Shown: positions 7,625 through 15,950 of the stretch, piece by piece
How the letters are laid out: the number at the start of each line of letters is the position of its first letter
How positions within the stretch are numbered: the stretch's first letter is position 1
Assembly: GCF_943193095.1 (NCBI RefSeq)
Contig: NZ_CALPCV010000024.1
Location: forward strand, 1-40,374
Reading direction: 5' to 3'
DNA length: 40,374 nt
Source: Parasutterella muris
GTDB taxonomy: Bacteria > Pseudomonadota > Gammaproteobacteria > Burkholderiales > Burkholderiaceae_F
Translations under genes and position numbers: made by a program
The notes under the pieces: generated by a model
What the model was told of the DNA's origin: nothing
The model's database searches: none
Seen by the model: only the letters and a program-made list of their open reading frames with translations

Positions 7625-8227
7625 ATGGAAGAAAGCAGTTTTTTTAATTATTGGTTTACATTTTTCTTTGCGCTCGGATTTTGTTTCTGGTTCCCAATGT
7701 ACGTGGTTAAGACACGCGGAAAAGGATTGCCCGACTGGGGACTGGCCTGCTGTATCGTTCTGCTTTTTCTTTTCCTGCCGCTGCTCTCGCTGAGTTTTAT
7801 CCGTGATGTGTTCCCGGCTTTATGGCTTGGAGTGGAAAACGGCGGCTTGGACGCCGTTAATACGGATATGCTCTCTGAGTCGCTTTCTCAAATGAGCACC
7901 CTTGAACAAACCTTTATCGGTCTATCCGTTCTCGGCATCATCGGTTCAATGATTCTCAACGGGTTTTCGGCTTGGATGCTTTATATCCGAAGAGTCCGCC
8001 GCGGGCTCCTGACCGCGTTCCGACTGATGTGGATTTCCGCGCTGGTAATTGTTGTCTCAGTCGGGGTGCTTCCGCTTATTCTTCTCGGCGCTCAGGGCTT
8101 CGATTTGGTCCGTCAGAGTGCCCTTGCGCTTGCCGGATACTTTGTCCTCTTATTGGGTATCACTGCCTACTTAAAAACGAATAAAAATATAGCCTCTTAC
8201 TATCCGTTGGAAAGAGACGATAAGTAG
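7625..8227 (+). CDS. small multi-spanning membrane protein, member 2 of tandem trio
   Basis: Encodes 200 aa with about five hydrophobic segments. Segment 1 is unusually aromatic (residues 6-25, FFNYWFTFFFALGFCFWFP) and is followed by the shared KTRGKGLPDWG loop. A hydrophilic stretch (about residues 70-95) contains LGVENGGLDAVNTDML and probably faces the periplasm. YIRRVRRGLLTAFRLMW is the shared basic loop. It starts 1 nt after member 1 with no Shine-Dalgarno in reach, implying translational coupling. The only charged cluster besides the loops is the C-terminal ERDDK. No catalytic motif is visible. Function unknown. Confidence 0.8.
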   Translation: MEESSFFNYWFTFFFALGFCFWFPMYVVKTRGKGLPDWGLACCIVLLFLFLPLLSLSFIRDVFPALWLGVENGGLDAVNTDMLSESLSQMSTLEQTFIGLSVLGIIGSMILNGFSAWMLYIRRVRRGLLTAFRLMWISALVIVVSVGVLPLILLGAQGFDLVRQSALALAGYFVLLLGITAYLKTNKNIASYYPLERDDK

Positions 8228-8232
8228 ACGAC

Positions 8233-8748
8233 ATGGAATATTTTCTCAGTATGCGGGGCGCGGCCGCATTTCTATTATTGGGTCTTTTCAGCCTGTGGCT
8301 GGCGAGGACGCTGAAGATCAGAAGACCCGGAATGCCATCATGGGTCGCACTGGTGCTGGCTTTTATTCTGCTTTTTGAACCTTCGCAGCTTGCCTTTATC
8401 CTCTGGGACGTGCATGAGAAACTCATGGAAAACGGAGCGCTGATGATTAAGGCCTATACGTTCCTGAAGGCCGGCGCTCTTTTATACGTCCTCTTTATTG
8501 TCACGTCGATATTCTTTTCGTGGCAGTTCTACCTGAGACCAAGCCCTCTGACGCTGCGCTCTCTTCGATTCGGACTTTTTCTTCCTATCGCCTTTGCGGC
8601 AGTCACCTTCCTTGAAGCGCCGAAAATGATTTGGGGAGAACGCGCTTACTTGGTGGTTCTGGAGACGGATTGGATTGTTATCTGGGTAGCGGTTCTGAAT
8701 TTAATTGTCCTGGCGCTCACTTTTATTCAGCCCGGAAAAAGTAAGTAA
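8233..8748 (+). CDS. small multi-spanning membrane protein, member 3 of tandem trio
   Basis: Encodes 171 aa with about four hydrophobic segments. The loop KIRRPGMPSW after the first segment and YLRPSPLTLRSLRFGL before the third correspond to the shared landmarks in members 1 and 2. A hydrophilic insert between segments 2 and 3 contains WDVHEKLMENGALMIKAY. It begins 5 nt after member 2 and also lacks a good Shine-Dalgarno. It ends the apparent operon that starts with leuC, surE or nlpD. Divergence among the three is high, so they may form a hetero-complex rather than being redundant. Function unknown. Confidence 0.8.
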   Translation: MEYFLSMRGAAAFLLLGLFSLWLARTLKIRRPGMPSWVALVLAFILLFEPSQLAFILWDVHEKLMENGALMIKAYTFLKAGALLYVLFIVTSIFFSWQFYLRPSPLTLRSLRFGLFLPIAFAAVTFLEAPKMIWGERAYLVVLETDWIVIWVAVLNLIVLALTFIQPGKSK

Positions 8749-8794
8749 GAAGCCGTTTCCGTGAAAAATGCGGACTCGGTGGAAACTTTGAGCA

Positions 8795-8803
8795 TGATAA
8801 AAT
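8795..8803 (+). promoter_or_regulatory. candidate extended -10 promoter for ndk
   Basis: TGATAAAAT fits the extended -10 form (TG, one base, then TAAAAT at 8798-8803). No good -35 is visible at 17 bp, which extended -10 promoters tolerate. Transcription would start near 8810 and leave a leader of about 85 nt. Confidence 0.4.
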
Positions 8804-8831
8804 TAAAAGATTGCCGTAAGGCAGAGACGGA

Positions 8832-8874
8832 GGGGAGGCGGATTGGTCCGCTTTTCCTTGTTTTATTTTTTTTA
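8832..8874 (+). terminator. hairpin with long T tract in the ndk leader
   Basis: GCGGA (8838-8842) pairs with TCCGC (8847-8851) around a TTGG loop. The stem can extend outward to about 11 bp using G-T pairs (8832-8837 with 8852-8857). T-rich sequence follows to 8873. It lies only 20 nt before the ndk start, downstream of the only promoter-like element. It may therefore attenuate ndk as well as end the upstream operon. Confidence 0.55.
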
Positions 8875-8894
8875 TAACTCTTTAAGAGATTGAA

Positions 8895-9323
8895 ATGGCA
8901 GTTGAACGCACACTTTCTATTATCAAACCCGACGCAGTTGCGAAAAATGTAATCGGACAGATTTACAGCCGCTTTGAATCCAACAATCTGAAGATCGTTG
9001 CTTCCAAGATGAAATGGCTCTCCCGTCAGGAAGCCGAAGCTTTCTACGCTGTTCACCGCGAACGCCCCTTCTTCAAAGACCTCGTTGACTTCATGGTTTC
9101 CGGTCCTGTCCAGATTCAGGTTCTTGAAGGCGAAAACGCCATTATGAAAAACCGCGAACTGATGGGCGCAACCGATCCGAAGAAGGCTGCTAAGGGCACA
9201 ATCCGCGCTGACTTCGCTCAGTCCATCGACGCCAACGCCGTTCACGGTTCCGACAGCCCCGAAACAGCCGCTGTTGAAATCGCGTTCTTCTTCCCGCAGA
9301 TGGACATCTACGCAGGACGCTAA
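8895..9323 (+). CDS. ndk: nucleoside diphosphate kinase
   Basis: Encodes 142 aa, the normal length. Ndk transfers the gamma phosphate of ATP to nucleoside diphosphates through a phosphohistidine; the catalytic H117 lies in NAVHGSDS. ERTLSIIKPDAV at the N-terminus is the family signature. The ATG at 8895 is preceded by AAGAGA at 8883-8888. rlmN begins 5 nt after its stop. Codon use is strongly biased toward a few codons, as in highly expressed genes. A hairpin with T tract sits just upstream in the leader. Confidence 0.98.
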   Translation: MAVERTLSIIKPDAVAKNVIGQIYSRFESNNLKIVASKMKWLSRQEAEAFYAVHRERPFFKDLVDFMVSGPVQIQVLEGENAIMKNRELMGATDPKKAAKGTIRADFAQSIDANAVHGSDSPETAAVEIAFFFPQMDIYAGR

Positions 9324-9328
9324 TCCAA

Positions 9329-10531
9329 ATGACAGTTTCGGAAAAGGATATGCAAAAGGTTAATCTGCTCAACTTTGATGCTGAGGGATTAAAGAAATTC
9401 TGCGAGGATTTGGGCGAAAAACCCTTCCGCGCAAAACAGCTCGAGCGATGGATTCATCGCCGGGGCGCCTCTGACTTTTCCGAAATGACGGACCTCGCAA
9501 AATCTTTTCGGGCAAAGCTCGAGAAGGTCGCCGAGGTCCGCGGCCCTGAAATCATCCGGGATAAAACGGCTTCTGACGGAACGCGCAAGTGGCTGCTTTC
9601 GGTCGGAAACGGCAATGCGGTGGAAATGGTGTACATCCCGCAGGACAATCGCGGAACGCTTTGTGTTTCTTCACAGGCCGGATGCGCGATGAACTGCCTC
9701 TTTTGTTCAACCGGAAAACAGGGTTTTAATCGTAATCTGAAAACGTCGGAAATCATTGGTCAGCTCTGGCACGCAGAACATACGCTGCGCAGAGATCTGG
9801 GAATTACCGATGAAAACGAACGAGTGATTTCCAACGTTGTCATGATGGGCATGGGAGAGCCGCTTCAGAATTTGGACGCGGTGATTCCGTCGCTGCGCCT
9901 GATGCTCGACGATAACGCCTACGGCTTGTCCCGCAGAAGAGTAACCGTTTCTACATCAGGCCTTGTCCGTCAAATCGACAAACTCGGCGAACTTTGTCCT
10001 GTCGCACTGGCTGTCAGCCTGCATGCGCCTAACGACGTGCTGCGCGACAAAATTATGCCGATCAATAGAAAACATAATATTGAATCTCTTCTGGAGGCTT
10101 GCAAGCGCTACTTAAAGGTCGCGCCAAGAGACTTTATAACGTTCGAGTACATCCTGATCGGCGGCGTTAACGATTCCGTCGCGCAGGCTAAAGAACTGAT
10201 TACTCTGGTGCAGGATGTCCCGTGCAAGTTTAATCTGATCCCTTTCAATCCGTTCCCAGGGTCCGGACTGAAACGCAGTGAGCCGGAGGCGGTGCAGGCC
10301 TTTGCCGATCGATTGAACGGCGCCGGCATTGTCACAACCGTGAGAAAGGTGCGCGGAGACGATATCGACGCAGCCTGCGGACAGCTCGCCGGTGAGATTA
10401 AAGACCGCACAAGACTCGCCGAAAAGAGGGCAAACAGAGAGATAATTATCAAAGAGATTTCGCAAGAAAAGGAAAAAGAGGAGCATCATGCCCGAAGGAA
10501 TCCAAAATCAGGAAACGAACGTCGGGAGTGA
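9329..10531 (+). CDS. rlmN: 23S rRNA/tRNA adenine-C2 methyltransferase RlmN
   Basis: Encodes 400 aa. RlmN is a radical SAM enzyme that methylates C2 of A2503 in 23S rRNA and A37 in some tRNAs. The radical SAM motif CAMNCLFC follows SSQAGC, and the second catalytic cysteine lies in DDIDAACGQLAG. MGMGEPLQNLD and SLHAPND are conserved family blocks. The ATG at 9329 gives 10 residues before VNLL, similar to relatives; an ATG at 9350 is a possible alternative. The C-terminus runs 44 nt into rodZ, with a Lys/Glu-rich tail coded in the overlap. pilF, which normally follows in Betaproteobacteria, is absent. Confidence 0.96.
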   Translation: MTVSEKDMQKVNLLNFDAEGLKKFCEDLGEKPFRAKQLERWIHRRGASDFSEMTDLAKSFRAKLEKVAEVRGPEIIRDKTASDGTRKWLLSVGNGNAVEMVYIPQDNRGTLCVSSQAGCAMNCLFCSTGKQGFNRNLKTSEIIGQLWHAEHTLRRDLGITDENERVISNVVMMGMGEPLQNLDAVIPSLRLMLDDNAYGLSRRRVTVSTSGLVRQIDKLGELCPVALAVSLHAPNDVLRDKIMPINRKHNIESLLEACKRYLKVAPRDFITFEYILIGGVNDSVAQAKELITLVQDVPCKFNLIPFNPFPGSGLKRSEPEAVQAFADRLNGAGIVTTVRKVRGDDIDAACGQLAGEIKDRTRLAEKRANREIIIKEISQEKEKEEHHARRNPKSGNERRE

Positions 10532-11591
10532 TCTCCCTCCCGAAGCGACGACTTACGGCGGACTGCTGAGAATTGCCCGTGAGGGAAAAGGACTCACGGT
10601 TGATCAGGTCGCCTCTCAGCTTCGCATCTCTCCGGCTCAGATCGAAGGGCTGGAGGCAGATGACTATAAAGTTTTTCCGACCCCTGTTTATGCTCGGGCC
10701 CATTTGAGAAGCTATGCCCGCCTGCTCGGCGTAGATGACAATAAAGTCATCGATATGTTTAATGTTGCGTTGCGCCCGGAAGATCGTGATCCCCGCACGT
10801 TTATTCGTAAAACGACCCAGGATTTGGCGCCGTATCAGGACGCTCAGCCGAAAAATGTCGGCGGTAAGGTGGTCGCGGGACTTCTTTTCCTCGCCGTGCT
10901 GATCGCGGCGGGCTATTTCGGTTATCAGTACATCCCGTCCATGCTGGCCAACTCAGACTCGGAAACTCAGACAGCCGCGGCTCCTGCAGCTTCTGCGCCT
11001 GCGGCGCCCGAGGCCAAGGAGCAGGAGGTGCCGGCTGCAAAACAGGAAGTTAAGACAGAACCTGAAGCTGAAAAGAAGGCTGAAGTCGCTGCGCCGTCTT
11101 CCGAAGCTGCTGCGGCAGCCGCTGCTGAAGAAGCAAAAGCAAAGCAGGAAGCTGAGCTGAAAGAGCGTCTGCAGAAGGAAGCTGAAGAAAAAGCAAAACA
11201 GAAGGCTGAAGAAGAACGCAAGGCTGCTGAAGCTAAAGCTGCTGAAGAGAAGGAAGCCGCTGCTCAGACAGTTGACACTTCCGAGCCGATGAGACTTGAG
11301 TACCACAAGACGGAAGATCGCTGGGAACTTCCGTACTCCGCTAAGGGCGAAGTTAAGATTAAGCTCGAAGGCAAAAACGGCGAATGCTGGTTTGGTATTT
11401 ATAAAGACAATAAGCTGGAATTCAACACTCAGCTCAAAGCCGGACAGAGCAGAGAGTACTCCGTTGCGCTTCCCTTTAAGGTCTCTGTAGGCAACCGCCA
11501 GAACGGCGCAGTGCATTTGGACGGCCGTGCGGTTAACCTCGATGCAAGACCGAACAGTACTTCTACTGTGTTTACGGCTTACCAGAAGTAA
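10488..11591 (+). CDS. rodZ: cytoskeleton protein RodZ
   Basis: Encodes 367 aa. RodZ links MreB filaments to the elongasome and maintains rod shape. An N-terminal helix-turn-helix (about 23-90) carries LTVDQVASQLRISPAQIEGLE. A single membrane segment (about 128-146) is followed by a long Ala/Glu/Lys-rich linker (about 155-265) predicted to form a charged helix like TolA. The periplasmic DUF4115 domain (about 270-365) ends the protein. The ATG at 10488, with GAGGA at 10478-10482, lies within the 3' end of rlmN. ispG follows by 4 nt. The linker is the main departure from relatives, which tend to be Pro/Thr-rich there. Confidence 0.93.
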   Translation: MPEGIQNQETNVGSDLPPEATTYGGLLRIAREGKGLTVDQVASQLRISPAQIEGLEADDYKVFPTPVYARAHLRSYARLLGVDDNKVIDMFNVALRPEDRDPRTFIRKTTQDLAPYQDAQPKNVGGKVVAGLLFLAVLIAAGYFGYQYIPSMLANSDSETQTAAAPAASAPAAPEAKEQEVPAAKQEVKTEPEAEKKAEVAAPSSEAAAAAAAEEAKAKQEAELKERLQKEAEEKAKQKAEEERKAAEAKAAEEKEAAAQTVDTSEPMRLEYHKTEDRWELPYSAKGEVKIKLEGKNGECWFGIYKDNKLEFNTQLKAGQSREYSVALPFKVSVGNRQNGAVHLDGRAVNLDARPNSTSTVFTAYQK

Positions 11592-11595
11592 TTAA

Positions 11596-12819
11596 ATGAA
11601 TACGGAAGCAAAAGAACCGATGAAGGTTCAGTGGCTCGGCAATGTCGTGGAAATCGGCGCCGGCCGCCCAGTCGTCGTTCAGTCTATGACCAACACGGAT
11701 ACGGCCGATGTTGAGCGTTCCGTCGCGCAGGTTCTGGAATTGGCCTGGGCCGGAAGTGAACTTGTCCGTCTGACGGTCAACACTCCGGCTGCCGCGAAGG
11801 CAATTCCCGAAATTCGCAGGCGTTTGGATGCGGCCGGATGCTTTGTTCCGCTTGTCGGTGATTTTCATTACAACGGACATAAGCTGCTGAGCGAATACCC
11901 CGAATGCGCTCAGGCCCTTTCGAAATACCGTATTAACCCGGGAAATGTCGGTAAAGGGGAGAAGCACGCTGAGAATTTCGAGACCATGATCCGGCTCGCG
12001 CTGAAGTATGATAAACCGATACGCATCGGCGTGAATTGGGGCTCTTTGGATCAGGATCTGCTCGCGCGCATGATGAGCGAAAACCAGAAATTGGAAAATC
12101 CTCTAAGCGCAAAGGCGGTTCTGCGTGAAGCGCTGGTTCAGAGTGCTGTTCAGAGCGCGGATGCTGCTGTGGCCCTCGGTATGAAACCGAGCCAAATCGC
12201 GATTTCTGCTAAAGTCAGCGGTGTCACGGATCTGATCGCGGTTTACCGCGAACTTAAAAAACGCTGCGGCTATATTCTGCACCTTGGCTTGACCGAGGCA
12301 GGAATGGGACTGAAGGGTACGGTCAGCAGTACCTCCGCGCTTTCCGTTCTTTTGCTTGAAGGTATCGGAGACACGATCAGAGTTTCTCTGACGCCGGAAC
12401 CGGATCAGCCCCGAAGCGCTGAGGTTGAACTCGCCTGTGAAATTCTGCAGGCGCTCGGAATGCGCAGCTTCACGCCCCAGGTCGTTTCATGTCCCGGCTG
12501 CGGACGCACCAGCAGCTGTCTGTTTCAGGAACTTGCTAAACAGACTCAGACTTATATCAAGTCCCGTCTTCCGCAGTGGCGCAAGTCTTATCCGGGCGTA
12601 GAAAACATGACGGTTGCAGTAATGGGATGCGTGGTGAACGGCCCCGGCGAAAGCAGGCATGCCAATATCGGTATTTCGCTGCCGGGCGCAGGCGAGAGCC
12701 CTGTCTCGCCCGTCTATATGGACGGTAAGAAGTGGGGCTCGCTCAAAGGTCCGACGCTTTCTTCGGATTTCCACGCACTTCTGGAAGATTACGTTAAAAG
12801 AACTTACGGAAAAGAATAG
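11596..12819 (+). CDS. ispG: 4-hydroxy-3-methylbut-2-enyl diphosphate synthase IspG
   Basis: Encodes 407 aa. IspG (GcpE) reduces the cyclic diphosphate MEcPP to HMBPP in the MEP isoprenoid pathway. QSMTNTDTADV near the N-terminus and the cluster ligands C299 and C302 (SCPGCGRTSS) and C345 (VMGCVVNGPGES), with the following Glu, are all present. The barrel region contains RINPGNVG and GVNWGSL. It lies 4 nt after rodZ and 2 nt before hisS, the conserved betaproteobacterial order. The start ATG has only a weak AGAAG upstream, so coupling to rodZ is likely. Confidence 0.97.
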   Translation: MNTEAKEPMKVQWLGNVVEIGAGRPVVVQSMTNTDTADVERSVAQVLELAWAGSELVRLTVNTPAAAKAIPEIRRRLDAAGCFVPLVGDFHYNGHKLLSEYPECAQALSKYRINPGNVGKGEKHAENFETMIRLALKYDKPIRIGVNWGSLDQDLLARMMSENQKLENPLSAKAVLREALVQSAVQSADAAVALGMKPSQIAISAKVSGVTDLIAVYRELKKRCGYILHLGLTEAGMGLKGTVSSTSALSVLLLEGIGDTIRVSLTPEPDQPRSAEVELACEILQALGMRSFTPQVVSCPGCGRTSSCLFQELAKQTQTYIKSRLPQWRKSYPGVENMTVAVMGCVVNGPGESRHANIGISLPGAGESPVSPVYMDGKKWGSLKGPTLSSDFHALLEDYVKRTYGKE

Positions 12820-12821
12820 AA

Positions 12822-14099
12822 ATGGCACAAGAGAAAATTCAAGCGATCCGCGGTATGAGCGATATGCTCCCTTCGGACGCGCCGCTTTGGCACTTCTTTG
12901 AGAAAAAAGCGATCGGACTGGCTAATCTCTACGGTTATCAGCAGATCCGCACTCCGATTGTTGAACAGACTCGTCTGTTTAAACGCGGTATCGGCGAAGT
13001 GACCGATATCGTAGAAAAAGAGATGTATTCCTTTGTGGACTCTCTGAACGGAGATAACCTTTCGCTTCGTCCTGAGAACACCGCGTCCGTCGTGCGCGCC
13101 TGTATCGAACACAACCTGCTTTACGATGCACCGCGTCGTCTCTGGTACATGGGGCCGATGTTCCGTCACGAAAGACCTCAGAGAGGCCGCTATCGCCAGT
13201 TCCACCAGCTCGGTATGGAAGCGATGGGCTTTAAGGGTCCGGATACAGACGCTGAACAGCTTCTGATGCTGAACCGGCTTTGGAAAGAACTCGGTATCGC
13301 GCCGGTACGTCTTGAACTGAACTGCTTGGGTCAGCTTGAAGAAAGAAAGGCCTATCGTGAAATCCTGATTCGCTACTTTGAAGAACACAAGGAAATTCTT
13401 GACGAAGACGCGCAGCGCCGTCTTTACAGCAATCCGCTCAGAATTCTCGATACAAAGAATCCGGATATGCAGGATTTGGTCAATAACGCTCCGAAACTTT
13501 ATGATTCGCTCGGCGAAGAATCCAAAGCGTTCCTTTCTTCTCTTGAAGATATTCTGAAAGCAGAAGGCGTGGATTACACAATTAATCCGCGCTTAGTCAG
13601 AGGTCTTGATTACTACAATCTGACCGTGTTCGAATGGGTAACCGATAAACTGGGCGCTCAGGGAACCATCTGCGGCGGCGGCCGTTACGACCCGCTGATC
13701 GGCATGCTTGGCGGCAGAGATGCGCCCGCCTGCGGCTTTGCGATGGGCATTGAACGCGTGCTCGAACTGATGAAAGAGTGCGGCGTACATCCCGAAGAAA
13801 GAGAATGCGATGTCTACATAGTTTGGGACAAGGCCCTCTATCTGAACGCGATCGGTGCAGCTGAAAAACTCAGAGACGCCGGAATCCGCGTGATCGTCCA
13901 CTCGGGCAGCATGAAGTTTGCCAACCAGTTGAAGAGAGCTGACGCTTCAGGCGCGCTCTATGCGCTTGTCATCGGCAGCGACGAAGCCGCTGCCGGTAAG
14001 GTCGGCCTTAAAGCTTTGCGTGAAGGTATTGCCGGCTACGGTGAACAGAAAACGCTGACCATTGAAGAAGCTTTGGAATTTGTCAGCAAAAACATATAA
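12822..14099 (+). CDS. hisS: histidine-tRNA ligase
   Basis: Encodes 425 aa. HisRS is a class II synthetase charging tRNA-His. IRGMSDMLP begins the protein, motif 2 surrounds SLRPENTASVVR and MFRHERPQRGRYRQFHQ, and the histidine-specific LVRGLDYYNLTVFEW and CGGGRYDPL blocks are intact. The C-terminal anticodon-binding domain covers about residues 325-425. It starts 2 nt after ispG. A hairpin-containing gap of 82 nt separates it from yfgM. All catalytic blocks are present, and the length excludes the shorter paralogue HisZ. Confidence 0.98.
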   Translation: MAQEKIQAIRGMSDMLPSDAPLWHFFEKKAIGLANLYGYQQIRTPIVEQTRLFKRGIGEVTDIVEKEMYSFVDSLNGDNLSLRPENTASVVRACIEHNLLYDAPRRLWYMGPMFRHERPQRGRYRQFHQLGMEAMGFKGPDTDAEQLLMLNRLWKELGIAPVRLELNCLGQLEERKAYREILIRYFEEHKEILDEDAQRRLYSNPLRILDTKNPDMQDLVNNAPKLYDSLGEESKAFLSSLEDILKAEGVDYTINPRLVRGLDYYNLTVFEWVTDKLGAQGTICGGGRYDPLIGMLGGRDAPACGFAMGIERVLELMKECGVHPEERECDVYIVWDKALYLNAIGAAEKLRDAGIRVIVHSGSMKFANQLKRADASGALYALVIGSDEAAAGKVGLKALREGIAGYGEQKTLTIEEALEFVSKNI

Positions 14100-14109
14100 T
14101 TGCGTTGTT

Positions 14110-14141
14110 CTTCCGAATTCTTGTATTTGAGGGTTCGGAAG
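14110..14141 (+). other. intergenic stem-loop between hisS and yfgM
   Basis: CTTCCGAA (14110-14117) pairs perfectly with TTCGGAAG (14134-14141) across a 16-nt loop. There is no T run after it, so it is not a standard terminator. It could be an RNA-processing or stability element, or an operator. Confidence 0.4.
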
Positions 14142-14181
14142 ATTCGTATTGAAAATTAATAGACCCGGAGATACATCGATA

Positions 14182-14823
14182 ATGGCCTATGATTTAGAAG
14201 AACAAGAGTCCCTTGCCGAGATTAAAGCGTGGTGGGATAAGTGGGGAACGCTGATCCTTTCAGTGGTTACCGCGGTTTGCTTAGCGGCTGCTGCGATGCA
14301 GGGCTGGAGATGGTATCAGGCCAAGGAATCGGCTGATGCCGGGACACTTTATGCCCAGATGATTCAGGCGGTGAACGCAAAGGACAACGGAAGAGCTCAG
14401 GCAATTAATGAGCGTCTTCATACGGACTACGCCTCCACGGCTTATGCCGGAATGGGCGCACTTCTTGCCGCCCGCTCCGCCGAAGAAGTCGGCAAGAAAG
14501 ACGAAGCCGTTAAATCTCTGACTTGGATCACGGATTCCGATAAGTATCCCGAACTTAAGACGATTGCAGCGGTTCGTTTAGCCGGTGTTTACCTTGATGA
14601 AGGTAAATACGACGAAGGAATTAAGCTGCTTGACAGCCTGAAAGACCTGAAGGATGAAGCAGCGCTTGTTGCAGATCGTAAGGGAGATCTTCTGCTGGCA
14701 AAAGGCGATATCGCCGCGGCTCGTCAGAGCTGGGAAGACGGCCTCAAAAAGACAGCCGCTACAAATCCTCTCGTCAACGTTATTCAAACAAAACTTAGCG
14801 CTACGCTTCAGCCCAAAGAGTAA
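14182..14823 (+). CDS. yfgM: YfgM-type translocon-associated TPR protein
   Basis: Encodes 213 aa. YfgM is an inner-membrane protein with one N-terminal membrane segment (about residues 22-42) and periplasmic tetratricopeptide repeats. It associates with SecYEG and PpiD and assists handover of secreted proteins. MAYDLEEQESLAEIKAWWD at the N-terminus is the family hallmark. The frame extends upstream to 14149, but the ATG at 14182 with CGGAG at 14166-14170 gives the canonical start. Its place between hisS and bamB is conserved in Gamma- and Betaproteobacteria and supports an envelope role. Confidence 0.92.
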   Translation: MAYDLEEQESLAEIKAWWDKWGTLILSVVTAVCLAAAAMQGWRWYQAKESADAGTLYAQMIQAVNAKDNGRAQAINERLHTDYASTAYAGMGALLAARSAEEVGKKDEAVKSLTWITDSDKYPELKTIAAVRLAGVYLDEGKYDEGIKLLDSLKDLKDEAALVADRKGDLLLAKGDIAAARQSWEDGLKKTAATNPLVNVIQTKLSATLQPKE

Positions 14824-14825
14824 TC

Positions 14826-15944
14826 ATGGTCAGTAAATTAACAAAGTTTTTTGTTCTCACAGCAGCGGCGGCAGCCCTGGCAGGCTGTTCAACTTCAAAA
14901 CATGAACCGATGCCGCTCGTGAAAATCACGCAGGCAATCTCCGCCGACACCGTTTGGTCTAAGAGTCTCTCTTCTGCGGACGGCTTCTTGGTTCCGGCCG
15001 TCTATGACGATGTCGTTTTTGCGGCAGGCGGCAAGACGCTTTCGCGTATGAATGCGCGCAGCGGCGAAGTGGAATGGTCCGTTTCTTTTGATTCTCCGAT
15101 TACGGCAGGCGTCGGCAGCGACGGCTATGTCACCGCGGTGGGCCTTGAAGACGGAACACTTCAGGTCGTTGACGCTGAGGGCAAAGTGAGCTGGAGCAAG
15201 AAACTCACAACTGATTTGGCTTCTCCTCCGGTTGTCGCGCAAGGTCTCGTGATCGTCAGAACGCTCGATACGCGAGTTTCCGCATTTGAAGCGTCCAGCG
15301 GAGATGAAGAGTGGATTTATCAGAAGAATCAGCCCGCTTTGACAGTCAGACTGCCCACAGGCATGCTCGCGCATGATACGGTTCTTTTTGTCGGACAGCC
15401 TAACGGTCATGTCGTGATTCTGGATATTCCGACCGGTAAAGCGGTATTTGAATTCTCTATCGCTCAGTCCAAAGGCATTACGGAGGTCGAACGTTTGGTT
15501 GACGTAGTCGGATATCCGGCATTCAGCCAGGATCTGGTGTGCGCGGCGGCTTATCAGGGCGCAGTGACCTGCATCGACAGTCAGAACGGACAGACCCGCT
15601 GGTCTCAGCCGCTTGATGCGGTTGCAGGACCAGCCATTGACGAAGACAATGTTTATGGAGTCGCGGTCAACGGCGAAGTCAAAGCGTTCTATCGCGAAAG
15701 CGGAGAGGAGCGCTGGACGAATAAGGAAATGCTCTACCGCGGACTTTCTGCCCCGGTCGTTGTGCCGGGTGCGGTTGCCGTCGGTGACGCCGAAGGCTAT
15801 GTGCACTTGCTTTCTCCGAGAACCGGAGAAGAGATCGGAAGACTTCGTCTGAGCGGTCCGGTGGTTACCGCGGCGCAGCCGTTCAGCTCTGGCGCGATTT
15901 TCCAGACAAGTAAAGGAGATGTGGCGTATATCGCTACACGATAA
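14826..15944 (+). CDS. bamB: outer membrane assembly lipoprotein BamB
   Basis: Encodes 372 aa. BamB is a lipoprotein of the BAM complex that helps insert beta-barrel proteins into the outer membrane. The signal peptide ends in ALAGC, giving lipidated C21. The rest forms a PQQ-like eight-bladed propeller, seen as recurring blocks such as LSRMNARSGEVEWSV, DSQNGQTRWSQPL and YRESGEERWTN. The ATG is 2 nt after yfgM. der begins 6 nt after its stop. Length and order match the family. Confidence 0.96.
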   Translation: MVSKLTKFFVLTAAAAALAGCSTSKHEPMPLVKITQAISADTVWSKSLSSADGFLVPAVYDDVVFAAGGKTLSRMNARSGEVEWSVSFDSPITAGVGSDGYVTAVGLEDGTLQVVDAEGKVSWSKKLTTDLASPPVVAQGLVIVRTLDTRVSAFEASSGDEEWIYQKNQPALTVRLPTGMLAHDTVLFVGQPNGHVVILDIPTGKAVFEFSIAQSKGITEVERLVDVVGYPAFSQDLVCAAAYQGAVTCIDSQNGQTRWSQPLDAVAGPAIDEDNVYGVAVNGEVKAFYRESGEERWTNKEMLYRGLSAPVVVPGAVAVGDAEGYVHLLSPRTGEEIGRLRLSGPVVTAAQPFSSGAIFQTSKGDVAYIATR

Positions 15945-15950
15945 AAGAAT

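Noticed and set aside
9350..10531. Alternative rlmN start at 9350
   Set aside because: The purine stretch is too close to this ATG and relatives carry a few more residues before VNLL; 9329 was kept, but it cannot be excluded.
10953..11516. Long open frame antisense to rodZ
   Set aside because: It mirrors the low-complexity Ala/Glu/Lys linker, giving Ser/Phe-rich translation; no ribosome binding site or family resemblance.
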